From Candidatus Stygibacter frigidus (GTDB lineage: Bacteria > Cloacimonadota > Cloacimonadia > Cloacimonadales > TCS61): a stretch of 14,426 nucleotides of DNA. The stretch covers positions 1 to 14,426 of the forward strand of contig JAVCCT010000333.1 of the NCBI GenBank assembly GCA_030765325.1, given 5' to 3'. The notes under the pieces were generated by a model. It was not told the DNA's origin and searched no databases. It worked only from the letters and a program-made list of their open reading frames with translations. The translations under genes were made by a program, and so were the position numbers. This document shows positions 1 to 7,832 of the stretch, in pieces; the stretch's first letter is position 1, and every line of letters begins with the position of its first letter.

Positions 1-4
1 ACCC

Positions 5-69
5 GATTTCTATCTGTCACAGTCGCTCAGAACTCCTGCCCTGAGTACAGTTCAGAAGTCCTGGCTTGC
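5..69. repeat. Left copy of 65-bp direct repeat
   Basis: This stretch matches 705-769 at 60 of 65 positions by eye, with no gaps. The differences cluster near its left end, plus one A/G change at position 44. It contains two near-identical internal units, TCAGAACTCCTG and TCAGAAGTCCTG. A short inverted pair, CTCAG...CTGAG, lies at 27-44 or thereabouts. The stop codon and last few codons of the transposase (52-69) lie inside this repeat. Confidence 0.85.
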
Positions 70-630
70 ATTGGTTGAATTAAAATTAAACTTTTTCCAA
101 TTCTTTTCTTCCATTTTACTTTCAATTACTTTCTTATACTCACCCAACGCAAAATCAAATATATTATCTCTTACTTCATTGCCAATTTTATTATCTATCC
201 ATTTATTATAATCCGAAAATTGCCAATCACCTGGGTTCTGGACAAAATTATGTTTTACAGGATTTAGATGAATATATAGGTATATCTGTAATAAGTAATT
301 ATCATTAATAATTTTTCGATGCTGCAGTTTATTGAATAATCTTCCTTTTCGCTGATATTTGTAATTATAGTAATTTATATAACTCATAGCAACACTGTTG
401 AACACTTTATATACAGGTTCAATATCATTTTGTTTTATTAAAAAGTGATAATGATTAGGCATCAAACACCAGGTTACGAGAGTGGAATGCTTAGAATTTG
501 CATGCAACTGCATCTTTTCTGCAAAAAAAGTGTAATCAGGCTTATCTCTAAAGAGAATTTCTTTTGCAACTGCATGATTATATACATGAAAATAATTACC
601 TTCAGTAAATTCTTCTTTTTTGCATCTCAT
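52..630 (-). CDS. REP-associated tyrosine transposase (Y1/HUH, IS200-like)
   Basis: A 192-residue single-strand DNA transposase of the REP-associated type. The HUH metal-binding motif is in MPNHYHFLIK, with H60 and H62. A C-terminal helix carries YLYIHLNPVKHNFV; Y119 in the YIHLNPVK block is the probable nucleophile that forms the 5'-phosphotyrosine link. The length is normal for the family and no frameshift is visible, so the protein may be active. An SD-like GAAAGGAAG lies just upstream of the ATG at 630. The last codons and TGA are inside the left flanking repeat, so the repeat contributes the C-terminal end. It is downstream of the GPP34 operon on the same strand, separated by about 160 bp of repeat DNA. 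The family call is confident; current mobility is unknown. Confidence 0.88.
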   Translation of the reverse strand: MRCKKEEFTEGNYFHVYNHAVAKEILFRDKPDYTFFAEKMQLHANSKHSTLVTWCLMPNHYHFLIKQNDIEPVYKVFNSVAMSYINYYNYKYQRKGRLFNKLQHRKIINDNYLLQIYLYIHLNPVKHNFVQNPGDWQFSDYNKWIDNKIGNEVRDNIFDFALGEYKKVIESKMEEKNWKKFNFNSTNASQDF

Positions 631-646
631 ATTTCTTCCTTTCTAA

Positions 647-705
647 GTCAGGAGTTTTGAACGGTATTCCGTCAAGACTTCTGGACGGGCAGTTATTCTG
701 TCCAG
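647..705. repeat. Imperfect palindromes between transposase start and right repeat
   Basis: Two adjacent inverted repeats are visible. The first has arms 647-664 and 669-686 with a 4-nt loop; its inner part (AGTTTTGA-ACGG against CCGTCAAGACT) pairs well with one bulge, while the outer part pairs poorly. The second is CTGGAC (681-686) against GTCCAG (700-705) with a 13-nt loop. The two share the CTGGAC arm, so they are alternative folds. Such hairpins are the usual target shape of REP transposases. A role as its recognition site is an inference. Confidence 0.5.
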
Positions 706-769
706 ATTTCTGTTAGTCACTGTCGCTCAGAACTCCTGCCCTGGGTACAGTTCAGAAGTCCTGGCTTGC
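705..769. repeat. Right copy of 65-bp direct repeat
   Basis: Same orientation as 5-69 and 60 of 65 bases identical. It is followed directly by a partial tandem duplication of its last nine bases (CTGGCTTGC then CTGGCTTGG, 761-778). It ends about 20 bp before the stop of the GPP34 gene, so the insertion sits tightly against that operon's 3' end. Confidence 0.85.
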
Positions 770-790
770 CTGGCTTGGCTATTTACCATT

Positions 791-1450
791 TCAATAATAT
801 AGCTGCTGGACGCTTAATTTTTGGAGTATTTCGTGAATGGCTTCATAAACTGCCTGCCCGATCGAATCCATTCTGGCAATTTTTTCTATCTTGTCACCTG
901 CTTTATCCTGTTCCTGCTTAGTAAAAAGCTGATTTGTTAAATTACATGAGCGCATCAGGCTTATCAGCACAACATCACGAGGTACAGGTTCTACATTATC
1001 AAGAATAATAGTGCGAATACGTGCAATTTCTCTCCGTTCCATTCTATCATTTATCGTAGGATAGCATTTTCGCCTGTATATCCATAAAATATTCTGTTCT
1101 TTTTTCTCAAGTATTTCAAGTTCTATCAAATGATTAATAAAATAGTTCTTTATCTCCTGGATATGGATCCCGAGTTTCCAGACCCAGTATTTGGCATCTT
1201 CATCACTCTGCTGATTTGCTATCATAGCCACAGCATCATTAAATATCTGATTTTCAGTAGGAGAATTATCTATGATCAGCAATCTATTTTCTTCTGTTTT
1301 GATTTTTCCTAATAAAGCCAGTTCCATCAAAACAGCACCTGCAAGCCCAAATTCCAAACCCATGAAAGGTTGATTGCATACTACACCTTTCTCATCATCC
1401 AATGATAATAATAAAAATTCCTCAGCTATGCTCAGTTTGCATTCCTTCAT
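791..1450 (-). CDS. GPP34 (GOLPH3/Vps74-like) family protein
   Basis: A 219-residue protein recognisable as the GPP34 family from its N-terminal block LSIAEEFLLLSLDDEKG (residues 6-22) followed by GLAGAVLMELALLGKI (35-50). In eukaryotes this fold binds phosphatidylinositol-4-phosphate and Golgi glycosyltransferase tails. Bacterial members exist and their function is mostly unknown. The arginine I remember as a PI4P contact in the human LRG segment is alanine here (LAG, residues 37-39), so lipid specificity should not be assumed. There is no signal peptide or membrane span, so it is predicted to be cytosolic or peripheral. SD GGAGG lies 5 nt before the ATG. The gap to the upstream kinase gene is 12 bp, so it is the last gene of that operon. 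The family call rests on pattern recognition. Confidence 0.85.
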   Translation of the reverse strand: MKECKLSIAEEFLLLSLDDEKGVVCNQPFMGLEFGLAGAVLMELALLGKIKTEENRLLIIDNSPTENQIFNDAVAMIANQQSDEDAKYWVWKLGIHIQEIKNYFINHLIELEILEKKEQNILWIYRRKCYPTINDRMERREIARIRTIILDNVEPVPRDVVLISLMRSCNLTNQLFTKQEQDKAGDKIEKIARMDSIGQAVYEAIHEILQKLSVQQLYY

Positions 1451-1462
1451 CTCATCCTCCTG

Positions 1463-2782
1463 CTATATCCGAATGGTGAATATTGCCCCTGACCCCATAT
1501 TCCCGGCGGTCAAGCTGCCTTTCATATTTTTTTCAATAACTATCTGACACATATATAGATTAAGTCCTCTGCCCGGGCTTTTGAAGTGCGTAGTAAAGTA
1601 AGGTTCAAAAATATGCTCTATCACGTCTTCTGCAATGCCCCCGCCATTATCGATGACTTCTAATTTTGCTTTTCCTGAATCTTCAAGAATATTAATAGTG
1701 ATTTCCTTATCTGATATATCTTTTTCTCTCAAGGCATCTCGACTATTATTGATTATCTGTAAAACTACCTGGGCATAGTCATTGCTATATCCTTTAGCGT
1801 TTAATTGCTCATCACCTTTGATTTCCAGTTTAATATTTTCTTCCTGTAATGTGGGCTCCAGCAGCTTCACGCATCTTGAGATCACATCGTGCAAAATAAA
1901 TTCCTCTGATTCCTCAACTGGCTGAAAAAAGTATCTCAGATCATCAATGGTATTACTCATATCCTGAATGATACTCATTGCTTTTTGACTTTGCTTTGAA
2001 AGGTAATCTACCGTCAGCTCTTCTTCCTCTCCTGTGATCTCGATATCCTGGATCAATGCCATCACGGTATTCAAAGGCTGTCGCCATTGATGAGAAATAT
2101 TGGAGATCAATTCACTGACAGCCACCTGTCGTGACTGTTTAATAATAATATGGTCTTTTTCGCGTATAGATTCCACGGCTACATTCACTTTTTCCTGCAA
2201 ATTCTGGCGGAATGATTCCAGACTTATAAGCGATTTATAGGCACGTAAACCGGATGAAACCATGGTAAATATTTTATCGGAAGTTAATTCTGTCTTGGAT
2301 TTATAGTCATTAATATCATAGTTAAGAACAACATCCCGTTCCGGAGCATATCCTGGCTGACCAGTACGCAGAACAATTCTGATAAAATGATTCTCCAGTT
2401 CCCCTCGAATTTGTTTCACAAGATCCAGACCAGCAGTAGTGGTCTCCATCACCACATCAAGCAAAGTGATGGCAATATCTGGCTGCTGCCTGATCAGTTC
2501 CAAAGCTTGTTTCGCAGAATAGGCATCCAGTATTTTCACCTGTTTGCCGGCAAATTCAAAGTCATCCAGGGTCAAATGTGTGACAGTATGAATATCTTCT
2601 TCGTCGTCTACCACCAGAATTTTCCAATCGTTGCCGGCTATGATGGCAGCACCACTATTGACCGAAAATACCTCTTCTTTCTGGTGCCTGATATCATCTG
2701 CTGTTTCTTCTGCCATAAAAACCAGTTCATCTGGTTCATTTTCCGAATCAGCAAATATCCGCTCTTTATCAATCAAGCTCAC
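1463..2782 (-). CDS. Response regulator receiver fused to histidine kinase
   Basis: A 439-residue soluble protein. After about 50 acidic residues comes a receiver domain (about 54-180) with acidic pocket D59/D60, likely phospho-acceptor D109, T140 in LRTGQPG and the lysine of DYKSKTEL. This sequence style resembles receivers found with DUF3369. A helical linker (185-220) leads to a HisKA-like segment with H231 in NISHQWRQPLN. An HATPase domain follows, with N box around N345/N346, G1 DNGGG (378-382) and F box FEPYFTT. The G2 motif reads GRGLNL instead of the usual GTGLGL, so ATP-lid function may be altered. There is no DNA-binding output. The start is GTG with SD GGAGG 5 nt upstream. It overlaps the upstream kinase gene by 14 bp, so the two are probably translationally coupled and act in one phosphorelay. 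Confidence 0.9.
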   Translation of the reverse strand: MSLIDKERIFADSENEPDELVFMAEETADDIRHQKEEVFSVNSGAAIIAGNDWKILVVDDEEDIHTVTHLTLDDFEFAGKQVKILDAYSAKQALELIRQQPDIAITLLDVVMETTTAGLDLVKQIRGELENHFIRIVLRTGQPGYAPERDVVLNYDINDYKSKTELTSDKIFTMVSSGLRAYKSLISLESFRQNLQEKVNVAVESIREKDHIIIKQSRQVAVSELISNISHQWRQPLNTVMALIQDIEITGEEEELTVDYLSKQSQKAMSIIQDMSNTIDDLRYFFQPVEESEEFILHDVISRCVKLLEPTLQEENIKLEIKGDEQLNAKGYSNDYAQVVLQIINNSRDALREKDISDKEITINILEDSGKAKLEVIDNGGGIAEDVIEHIFEPYFTTHFKSPGRGLNLYMCQIVIEKNMKGSLTAGNMGSGAIFTIRI

Positions 2783-5033
2783 TCAACCCTCCTTCCATAA
2801 AAGGAAATTCCATTCTAAATTCTGAACCTTTGCCCGGTTCACTCTCAACCTCAATTGTCCCATCCAGTTTCTGAGTAATCAGATTATAGATGATATGCAT
2901 CCCCAAACCGGTTCCGGTCCGTTTATTTGTGGTAAAAAACGGATCAAAAATATGCAGCAGAACATCTTTTTCCATACCTTTACCACTATCCCTGTAGATA
3001 AACTGCAGCTTGCTGTCAATGCGTTTTACCTCAAAATCTATTTTTCCGCCACTTGCCCCAGCAAAACCATGAACCACGGAATTAATAATCAGGTTAGTGA
3101 TTATCTGGGCGATTATGCCCGGATAGGAATTCCACACCAGGTATTCATCACAATCTATATTGATCTCCAGATCAAATCCTTTGAATTTTGGTTCAAGGCT
3201 CATCAAGACATCTTTGATATAATTATGCAGCTTAAATTGTCGCCGTTGCTCAGTAGATTGATCCACACTCACCCGTTTAAAGCTTTTCACCAGCTCTCCA
3301 GTTCGTTGAGAATTGCTTAAGATGAGGTTACTAGTTTTTTCTGTATAACCCAAAAAGCTGTCCAGATCACTCTTTTTCATTTGATTTTCCTGATATTTAC
3401 CCATCAATACCTTTAATCTGTCACTCAGATTACTGATAGCGGTGATGATTATTCCCACAGGTGTATTTATCTCATGAGCCACTCCGGTAACCAGACTTCC
3501 CAATGATGCCATTTTTTCTGATTCCACCAGTTTCTTCTGGGTTTTGCGTAATACATCCAGAGTTTCACTTAATTCTTCTTTCTGTTTAGTGATCAATTCA
3601 TTTTTAGTTGATAGGATTTCAGCGATCTTCTTTTTGCTTCTGTAGCGCCGATATACAAAGATCACCAGTATGATAACCAGAAATGCGATGGCAAATAGCG
3701 AATTCCGTTGAAGTTCCTTCCTGCCTATTTCCAGTTCTTTGATCTCATTATCTTTACGCAGTAAACTGTTTCCCCGCTCTTTGCGTTCAGTGTCATATTT
3801 GGTTTGCATCTCTGCAATTTGTTTGGCTGTGGTCTCAGCAAAAATACTGTCACGTAAGGTAGATTCCTTCTCATTATAACTCAAAGCTTTATCAAATTGA
3901 CCTTGATTCTTGTAAAGTTCACCATAAGAGGCATATATTTCAGCTTTTAATTCCAGAGATTCCACCTCTTCAGCTATCCTGGAAGCTTCAGCAAATTTAT
4001 CTTCAGCTGCCTGATATTCTCCCATCTCTACATAGATCATGCCCACATTGTTCATCAGATAAGCCTGATAGACATTTGCCCCGATCTCACCCACTAATTT
4101 TTCTGCCCGATCGTAATATTCAAGGGTTTCAGGATATTTTTCCTGATAGTAATAAATATTACCAATATTGATCAATACCGATGCTACTCCCAGATTATTG
4201 CCTAACTGCTGATAGGTTTCCAGAGATAGTTCATAATATTCTCTTGCTTTATTATAATCTTCCAGCTCAGAATAGAGGGTTCCCATATTACCGTACACAA
4301 CAGCCATTTCACTTTTATTATCAAGCTGATTATGCACTTCCAGTGCCTGGCGATAATATTCCAGAGATAATGCCGGATTCATCAGCGATTGATATACTCT
4401 GCCGATATTTCCTTTGATCGTAGCTTCCAGTTCAGGTTCATCAAGCTTTTCCACTTCCTGCATACTTTTCAATAATCGGGATAATGCCAATTCATAATTA
4501 CCCAGCTCCAGCTCTATTGTACCCCAGGTAAGATAGGTCATTGTGAGCTCATGCATAACCTCTGGAGTGGGTTCCAGCTTCAGGAAAATGCTTTCTGCTT
4601 CTTCCAGTTTGGCTTTTGCTTTATCTTCCCAGCCTAATTTTGAGTAGGCTTGCGCAATATTGCTGTTGATCACTCCCAGATCAAGCTGATCAGTCTCTTT
4701 ATTCAAAAGTAGTATTGCTTTATTAAAATAATCAATTGCAGACCAGTAGTTTTGTCGAGTGAGTTCAATCCGACCAGCAATATTGAGAGCTCTACGCTGT
4801 CCTTCCACATAGCGTGATTCTACCGACAGCTTCAGTGCCAGGCTATCACTTGCCCAGCTGCTTTGCAGGTCTTCATCCATTTGCTGGATGGATAGCTCAA
4901 TCAATAAATCCACTTTCTCACGACCCATAGCTGAGGCAATTTGAGATTGCAATTCCCCGCTATCCGCTTCTGAAAACAGAAAGCTGCTCAGCAGTAATCC
5001 TAAAATTATAATTAATATTTTTATACTCTTCAT
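2769..5033 (-). CDS. TPR-repeat membrane sensor histidine kinase
   Basis: A 754-residue sensor kinase. It has an N-terminal signal sequence (about 1-22) and then some eight or more tetratricopeptide repeats (about 80-400), such as the GNMGTLYSELEDYNKAREYY type. A coiled coil (405-440), one membrane span (about 445-461) and a second coiled coil (465-505) follow. The HisKA domain has H520 in GVAHEINTPVG. The HATPase domain has N647/N651, G1 DSGKG (682-686), FDPFFTT (696-702) and G2 GTGLGM (707-712), so all catalytic boxes look intact. The TPR region should be periplasmic and the kinase cytoplasmic, a layout common in the Bacteroidetes/FCB lineage. There is no good SD near the ATG; the nearest purine-rich run is about 20 nt upstream. 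It heads the operon that continues into the receiver-kinase and the GPP34 gene. The signal sensed is unknown. Confidence 0.93.
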   Translation of the reverse strand: MKSIKILIIILGLLLSSFLFSEADSGELQSQIASAMGREKVDLLIELSIQQMDEDLQSSWASDSLALKLSVESRYVEGQRRALNIAGRIELTRQNYWSAIDYFNKAILLLNKETDQLDLGVINSNIAQAYSKLGWEDKAKAKLEEAESIFLKLEPTPEVMHELTMTYLTWGTIELELGNYELALSRLLKSMQEVEKLDEPELEATIKGNIGRVYQSLMNPALSLEYYRQALEVHNQLDNKSEMAVVYGNMGTLYSELEDYNKAREYYELSLETYQQLGNNLGVASVLINIGNIYYYQEKYPETLEYYDRAEKLVGEIGANVYQAYLMNNVGMIYVEMGEYQAAEDKFAEASRIAEEVESLELKAEIYASYGELYKNQGQFDKALSYNEKESTLRDSIFAETTAKQIAEMQTKYDTERKERGNSLLRKDNEIKELEIGRKELQRNSLFAIAFLVIILVIFVYRRYRSKKKIAEILSTKNELITKQKEELSETLDVLRKTQKKLVESEKMASLGSLVTGVAHEINTPVGIIITAISNLSDRLKVLMGKYQENQMKKSDLDSFLGYTEKTSNLILSNSQRTGELVKSFKRVSVDQSTEQRRQFKLHNYIKDVLMSLEPKFKGFDLEINIDCDEYLVWNSYPGIIAQIITNLIINSVVHGFAGASGGKIDFEVKRIDSKLQFIYRDSGKGMEKDVLLHIFDPFFTTNKRTGTGLGMHIIYNLITQKLDGTIEVESEPGKGSEFRMEFPFMEGGLSELD

Positions 5034-5193
5034 AATATAGCCAGTTTTAATACTCCCTGTATTTTCTGTTAAGTCTTTTCTCTCCTGGCCCTAATTTCAT
5101 TACCATATTTAGCTTATTGATAGCATATTACAGGTATTTCAGGTTCATTAACAGAAAGCTATACATGATTTGAGAGCTGATCTATAGTGAAGA

Positions 5194-5946
5194 TCACTTA
5201 ATATTAAAGAATAATGAGGCGTTTTCAAATGATTGCTGAGCAATAGTTTTAGGAGTCTGGTAACGTATCTGGGCGATTTCTTCAATGATGTAGCGGAGCA
5301 TGGATGGATCATTTCTTTTACCACGGTGCGGGTGCGGAGTAAGGTAAGGGCTGTCTGTCTCCACGAAATATCTGTCGTCAGGAACCATTCTGATAATGTC
5401 AGTAAGCGTGGAATTCTTGTAAGTGATATTTCCTGTAAAGGAAATATGCCAACCCAGTTCAATGATTTGTTGAGCCATAAAATAGTCACCTGCAAAGCAA
5501 TGGAACACTACTTTGGAGGGTTTATATTCCTGAAGAATAGCCAGTACATCTTCGTGAGCATCACGATCATGGATCACGATTGGCATATTAAGTTCCATGG
5601 CAAGCTCAAGCTGTCTGCGAAAGGCATCTCTTTGCACATCTCGCGGTGAGATGTCACGAAAATAATCAAGTCCGATCTCGCCAATTGCCACAACTTTGGG
5701 ATGGGCAGCAGCTTTGCGAACCATATCAAGATCAAGTTGTGTCGCATCATGCGGATGAAATCCGGCAGTTGCATAGATGAAATCATATTCTTCAGCAAGT
5801 TTGATGGAATCTTTGAGGGTTTTTGCATCGCAGCTAACATTGATCATTCTGCTTATTCCGGCATTTTTGCAGTTATCAACTACCTGTCGGCGATCTTTAT
5901 CAAATTTGGGATTATCCAGATGTGTGTGAGATTCAAATATTTTCAT
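5194..5946 (-). CDS. tatD: TatD family metal-dependent deoxyribonuclease
   Basis: A 250-residue TIM-barrel metallohydrolase of normal family length. The metal-binding residues are all visible: H7 and H9 in SHTHLD, E90 in AIGEIGLDYF, H126 in VIHDRD, H149 in FHCFAG and D198 in VETDSPYL. Family members are 3'-to-5' exonucleases and DNases linked to DNA repair and turnover; the protein should be cytosolic. The ATG follows the TAA of the upstream gene with no intervening base, and a weak SD (AGGG) lies inside that gene's end, so translation is probably coupled. The bacterial subgroup (TatD, YcfH or YjjV) cannot be settled from motifs alone. Confidence 0.93.
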   Translation of the reverse strand: MKIFESHTHLDNPKFDKDRRQVVDNCKNAGISRMINVSCDAKTLKDSIKLAEEYDFIYATAGFHPHDATQLDLDMVRKAAAHPKVVAIGEIGLDYFRDISPRDVQRDAFRRQLELAMELNMPIVIHDRDAHEDVLAILQEYKPSKVVFHCFAGDYFMAQQIIELGWHISFTGNITYKNSTLTDIIRMVPDDRYFVETDSPYLTPHPHRGKRNDPSMLRYIIEEIAQIRYQTPKTIAQQSFENASLFFNIK

Positions 5947-7458
5947 TTATCTACCCTGTTCATATTGCGATGCCTGATCTGGGAAGACCACAACCATTGC
6001 CAGAACGATTGTGTAGTCATCATCGAGCCGATAGCGTATTTCTGCCAGGTCATATTGACCCGTATCACTGTCTTCAGCAGCCAGGTAACCTTTAAATTCT
6101 ATGTATCCATCGATCAGACGAAAATCTGCAATATTATAATATATTGTTCTATCCTGCCAGAATTTGCCCAATATAAACAGCAGGTCTCGATATGAATCCA
6201 GATCATATACATGCCGGCTTGAACCTCTTACCACCAGTGTAGTTTCTGCTATGTCAGGTTCCAAAATAAAACCAGCAAGCCTGCTGGCCATCACTCTATG
6301 AGTCATTAGTAGCTGGGGAATATAGGGGGCGATCACCTGGATATCATAATTCTCCAGAGAAGACAGGTCAAATTCTTCAAATCCGGCAAAAGTAACTTTT
6401 TTATTTATGATATTGATATCATCTAAGGCATCAATTGACCAGCCTTCACTGTTATTGATCCTAAGATATAGATTTGATTTCAGATTTCCAGAGAAGGGTT
6501 CATGAAAAAGGATATATTTGTCACCCTTGATCAATAGCGAGTGCTGAGAAAATTCCGTTTGCAGAAATTCTGTGATATTGGGAATTTTATTATTCAGCAT
6601 TTCTGATCCCCAGGCAGTATCGAGGTTTGTTTCTATCCAGTTGAGAAGTTTAACTTCATAATCTGTCAGCAGAGTATCAGAGGAAATATCGATAGTGATC
6701 TCTTTGTCAGTGGTATCAGCAGGTTCCTGGAAGGAAATTATTTCTTCTGGTTTTTCCTGCTCCTTCAGAGGTTCATACAGGGTGGCAATATCTTCCTGAT
6801 GTCTACTGAATTCATTTGGAAGCTCCTCTGCAGCAATAGTGTTTTCCCATTTTTCCAGTTGTAATCGAGCTGTGGGGTATTGGCTTAATTCATTAAAGAT
6901 GATGATCAGTTCATCACCATTAGCCAATTGCAGAATGAGCTGCGCCAGTTTATCATTATCGATCACGGGATGCAGTTTTTCCAGTGGCAATCTTTGATCG
7001 GGATAATGAGCATACAAGCTGTCAATGGCAAAAGAAGAACGCAATCCCTGATAAGTGATGGATATCGGGAGTTTATCAAGATAATCTTCAGCAAACCTGC
7101 GGTGACGGCTATTTAGCCGGTAAAGTAGCTCTCCTGCGATGATCAGTTCGGTTTCATAGTTGCTGAATGACATCATAGCCGGCAGGTCTTCCCGCTGGCT
7201 TACTATCTTCCAGTTTTTCCAGATATAAATAACCTGTGCTTCACCTGTTTTGCTGAATTTAATATTACGTCTCACATATTCAGCCGTGATTTTTGCGGGA
7301 AGATCAATTTCTGTAGATTCTTTTGCCAGCCAGCTTCGGTAAAGCCGATATTGATATTCAGAGTCAAAATCTCGTCTCTGCGGAGCAAAGCCGTAAGCTG
7401 ATGCACTCAGGCAAATCAGCACCACTATTAATAAAATTTTATTCATTTTATTTGACAT
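5947..7458 (-). CDS. Unrecognised exported protein
   Basis: About 503 residues from the chosen ATG. An N-terminal signal peptide is clear (a basic MNK start, then the hydrophobic ILLIVVLICLSASAYG), so the product is exported. No cysteine follows the cleavage region, so it is not an obvious lipoprotein. The middle (about 225-265) is a proline/acid-rich linker that looks disordered, suggesting two folded parts. I recognise no family. Three in-frame starts exist: GTG at 7470, ATG at 7458 and ATG at 7446. I chose 7458 because AGTGAGTG sits 5 nt before it, the same 8-mer that precedes the pepD start, whereas 7470 has no SD-like sequence. It abuts tatD with no gap and may encode an envelope partner of unknown role, or simply share the promoter. 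Confidence 0.75.
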   Translation of the reverse strand: MSNKMNKILLIVVLICLSASAYGFAPQRRDFDSEYQYRLYRSWLAKESTEIDLPAKITAEYVRRNIKFSKTGEAQVIYIWKNWKIVSQREDLPAMMSFSNYETELIIAGELLYRLNSRHRRFAEDYLDKLPISITYQGLRSSFAIDSLYAHYPDQRLPLEKLHPVIDNDKLAQLILQLANGDELIIIFNELSQYPTARLQLEKWENTIAAEELPNEFSRHQEDIATLYEPLKEQEKPEEIISFQEPADTTDKEITIDISSDTLLTDYEVKLLNWIETNLDTAWGSEMLNNKIPNITEFLQTEFSQHSLLIKGDKYILFHEPFSGNLKSNLYLRINNSEGWSIDALDDINIINKKVTFAGFEEFDLSSLENYDIQVIAPYIPQLLMTHRVMASRLAGFILEPDIAETTLVVRGSSRHVYDLDSYRDLLFILGKFWQDRTIYYNIADFRLIDGYIEFKGYLAAEDSDTGQYDLAEIRYRLDDDYTIVLAMVVVFPDQASQYEQGR

Positions 7459-7487
7459 ATATACACTCACTGTTTTTTGAGGACGTG

Positions 7488-7513
7488 TTTATAGTAATGG
7501 AGTTTTTGGTCAA
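7488..7513 (-). promoter_or_regulatory. Possible promoter of the exported-protein/tatD operon
   Basis: On the minus strand TTGACC (7508-7513) is followed after 14 nt by TATAAA (7488-7493). Both hexamers are close to sigma-70 consensus, but the spacer is shorter than the usual 16-18 nt, so this is only a candidate. The 74-86 bp between the two divergent starts must hold promoters for both genes. Confidence 0.3.
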
Positions 7514-7544
7514 ATTATAAAAAAAAGTATAGGAGAAGGATATA

Positions 7545-7832
7545 ATGAAAGCTGAACGCGATCGTAAGCGTATAAGAGAGTTCTTTGAATTAGTTGGCAA
7601 CCCTTATTCGCTCAGGAAATACTCCAACCCGGTACTGGTGTATGATATTTATAATGATGATGTACGCTATTCCATTTGGGAAGAAGATATGCTCGACAGG
7701 TTTGGTCTGGAAAATGTGGATGGCTGGGATAAAAAGGAAAATTCAATGTTTTGTCCTGACTGGATGCTTGATGATGAATACGAAGACTATGATGACGATG
7801 ACTATGATGAAGAAGAGGAGTGCGAGAACTAA
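7545..7832 (+). CDS. Small acidic protein of unknown function
   Basis: A 95-residue protein. The N-terminal third is basic (KAERDRKRIREFF), while the last 24 residues are almost all D, E and Y with a single late cysteine; 31 residues in total are Asp or Glu. It is preceded by a strong SD (AGGAGAAGG) 5 nt before the ATG, which supports real translation. There is no signal peptide or membrane span. It is divergent from the exported-protein gene, and its TAA overlaps the TAG of the convergent permease gene by 4 bp (CTAA, 7829-7832). I know no family. Charge-polarised small proteins can bind nucleic-acid-binding proteins or cations, but no function can be assigned. Confidence 0.75.
   Translation: MKAERDRKRIREFFELVGNPYSLRKYSNPVLVYDIYNDDVRYSIWEEDMLDRFGLENVDGWDKKENSMFCPDWMLDDEYEDYDDDDYDEEEECEN

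Larger units (their letters stand above)
5..769 (-). mobile_element. RAYT transposase unit between 65-bp direct repeats
   Basis: The unit is a Y1/HUH transposase gene (52-630) with a 65-bp repeat on each side (5-69 and 705-769), plus palindromic DNA between the gene start and the right repeat. REP-associated tyrosine transposases are usually found singly beside short palindromic repeats that they mobilise as single-stranded DNA. Here the flanking repeats are direct and offset by exactly 700 bp. The true left border may lie outside the window. The gene looks more AT-rich than its neighbours, which fits recent arrival. That the whole unit moved as one piece is an inference. Confidence 0.5.

Noticed and set aside
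445..660. Plus-strand frame opposite the transposase
   Set aside because: Fully antisense to a gene with clear HUH motifs; no SD or domain.
5160..5193. A terminator after tatD
   Set aside because: Only a 5-bp TGATC/GATCA pair is present and no U tract follows.
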